Shown one piece after another: positions 58,849 through 60,000 of a DNA stretch of 60,000 bases. Each line of letters opens with the position of its first letter. The first letter of the stretch is position 1. The stretch is from Bolinopsis microptera (lineage: Eukaryota; Ctenophora; Tentaculata; Lobata; Bolinopsidae), in contig NC_087080.1 of the NCBI RefSeq assembly GCF_026151205.1, forward strand, positions 2,833,096-2,893,095. The letters are read 5' to 3'. The notes beneath the pieces are model-generated. The model was not told the origin of the DNA. It did no database searches and saw only the letters and a list, made by a program, of their open reading frames with translations. The position numbers and the translations under genes were made by a program.

Positions 58849-60000
58849 GTTACCGTTAGTAACCGCAAGAACGTTTGTGGATTGTGGTCGCGTTTATTAT
58901 GAGCCATTGAATATAAGTTTCGTTCACAACAGTCTCTGTTTGGGCGGCATATCAAACCCGGAAAAGGATATTTGGCAACATTTTTGTCTGGAAATCGGCT
59001 TTTTACGCCATTAGCACTTACAAAAGAAGTGTATCTTTTGTACTCCAAATATTTCACAGTTTTAATGTTATCTACTTGGTTTTTGCTATTCTTTCCCTTT
59101 CACTGTGCTCTTCATGGTTTATTCGACAAGTTTGGAGCAACAAAAACCACCTACTGTTACAACATATTTAATAACATTAGGGGAACTTTCAATTTTAGAT
59201 ACACTGATATGATCGCATGTACCGTATTAATTTTTACTAAACTTTAATGATCGTTCGTGATACTCAGTGATAGGTTGTTGTTATTAAATTGTTAAAGTTT
59301 GAACGGTTTCTCTACTACAATATCACGCAGAATAAATTCTACAACATTCTATAAAAACTCCACAAGATTGTACATTGCATGTTGTTGTCAAGTCGTGCCC
59401 ATAAAAGCAGAGAAATTTTTCACGATGGTCTGATGATTAACGTATATAATAATATTATTATGATCATATTGTTATATCTCCACGGCATGCTATAACTCAC
59501 GACACTATAACAGGCGGTCAGTGTATAACCCACCTTTCTGTCTGAGATAATGAAAGTCAGATCACGTTATAGACGCAAGAAACAACAATATCGTTGTTTC
59601 TTTCTGCATAATTCTGAGGTATTCTTTGTTGATAAAATCATCGTATTTCTAAACAATTCCAGTTATACGTAGTCGTTCCCTTCGTAATCATATCATTTTC
59701 TGGTCACATAATTGCATAATTGCGGTCAATTTTCTAGGTCGTTTATTTTTACTTTGTAACTTTTCTACTCCCACGACACTGCAACGGTTATAATTTACGT
59801 CGATCCAAATTGTCGAATTAAATCGCGTTTAGCTGTATATATTTATAATATGTTTATAAACTGCAGATCCCGGATATAAGTATTTACTGTATTTGGCCTG
59901 CATGCCAGCTATTGAGTTATTTTAATCTGGGATCCGGAGGTTTAGTTAGCAGTATTTATTTATACCACGGCCGCGAAAAGCTGGCCGCTAAAAGTTCAAA
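58849..60000. other. Terminal stretch of the window
   Basis: AT-rich; no gene or repeat I can support. Confidence 0.5.

Overview
This is a stretch of an animal (metazoan) nuclear genome: AT-rich, multi-exon genes with GT-AG introns, and a heavy load of small DNA transposons and minisatellites. Gene content (an RNF17/TDRD4-type Tudor protein, orphan-looking class A GPCRs, an F5/8-type lectin-like domain, PIF/Harbinger and Penelope-like remnants, TTAGGG-like interstitial repeats) fits an invertebrate, perhaps an early-branching one; I cannot name the species from sequence alone.

Layout. 1-4200 (+): the last three exons of a uL30/RPL7-family gene (best RPL7L1-like), whose intron holds a 2,993-bp transposon with 594-bp near-identical terminal inverted repeats and a perfect 9-bp target duplication. 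4557-21320 (+): a 24-exon RNF17/TDRD4 homologue (RING, B-box, coiled coil, four extended Tudor domains), with clean reading frames and almost all splice phases reconciled. Two of its introns host genes on the opposite strand: a single-exon MFS transporter with frame breaks (8214-9517) and an OST-alpha/TMEM184-type membrane protein (14147-16468). 22712-23781 (-): a small secreted PA-domain-like protein. 24.2-28.7 kb: nested transposons (an element with 40-bp subrepeat arrays as inverted ends, a hAT-type element with 8-bp TSD, a dead Harbinger transposase). 28950-29944 (+): class A GPCR with one frame break. 30.1-33.4 kb: two large tandem arrays. 33638-35466 (+): an unrecognised short gene whose last clear splice donor sits in a 13-copy 33-bp tandem array that repeats a 3' splice site, a 10-nt exon and a 5' splice site. 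35625-37952 (-): intact three-exon class A GPCR. 38-46 kb: G-tract MITEs and two palindromic elements carrying telomere-like repeats. 46271-53107 (-): secreted F5/8 type C (fucolectin-like) protein, six exons recovered. 53.1-60 kb: no gene that I can support; simple repeats and one MITE.

How the parts relate. RNF17 is a germline Tudor protein of the piRNA (transposon-silencing) pathway in animals where it has been studied; here its introns are themselves littered with recent-looking DNA transposons. The GPCRs, MFS, OST-alpha-like, PA-domain and F5/8 genes are unrelated neighbours, not an operon or pathway. The most unusual signals are structural: tandem repeats that start exactly at splice junctions, long G/C homopolymers repeatedly placed at transposon ends, and telomere-like repeats carried inside small palindromes.
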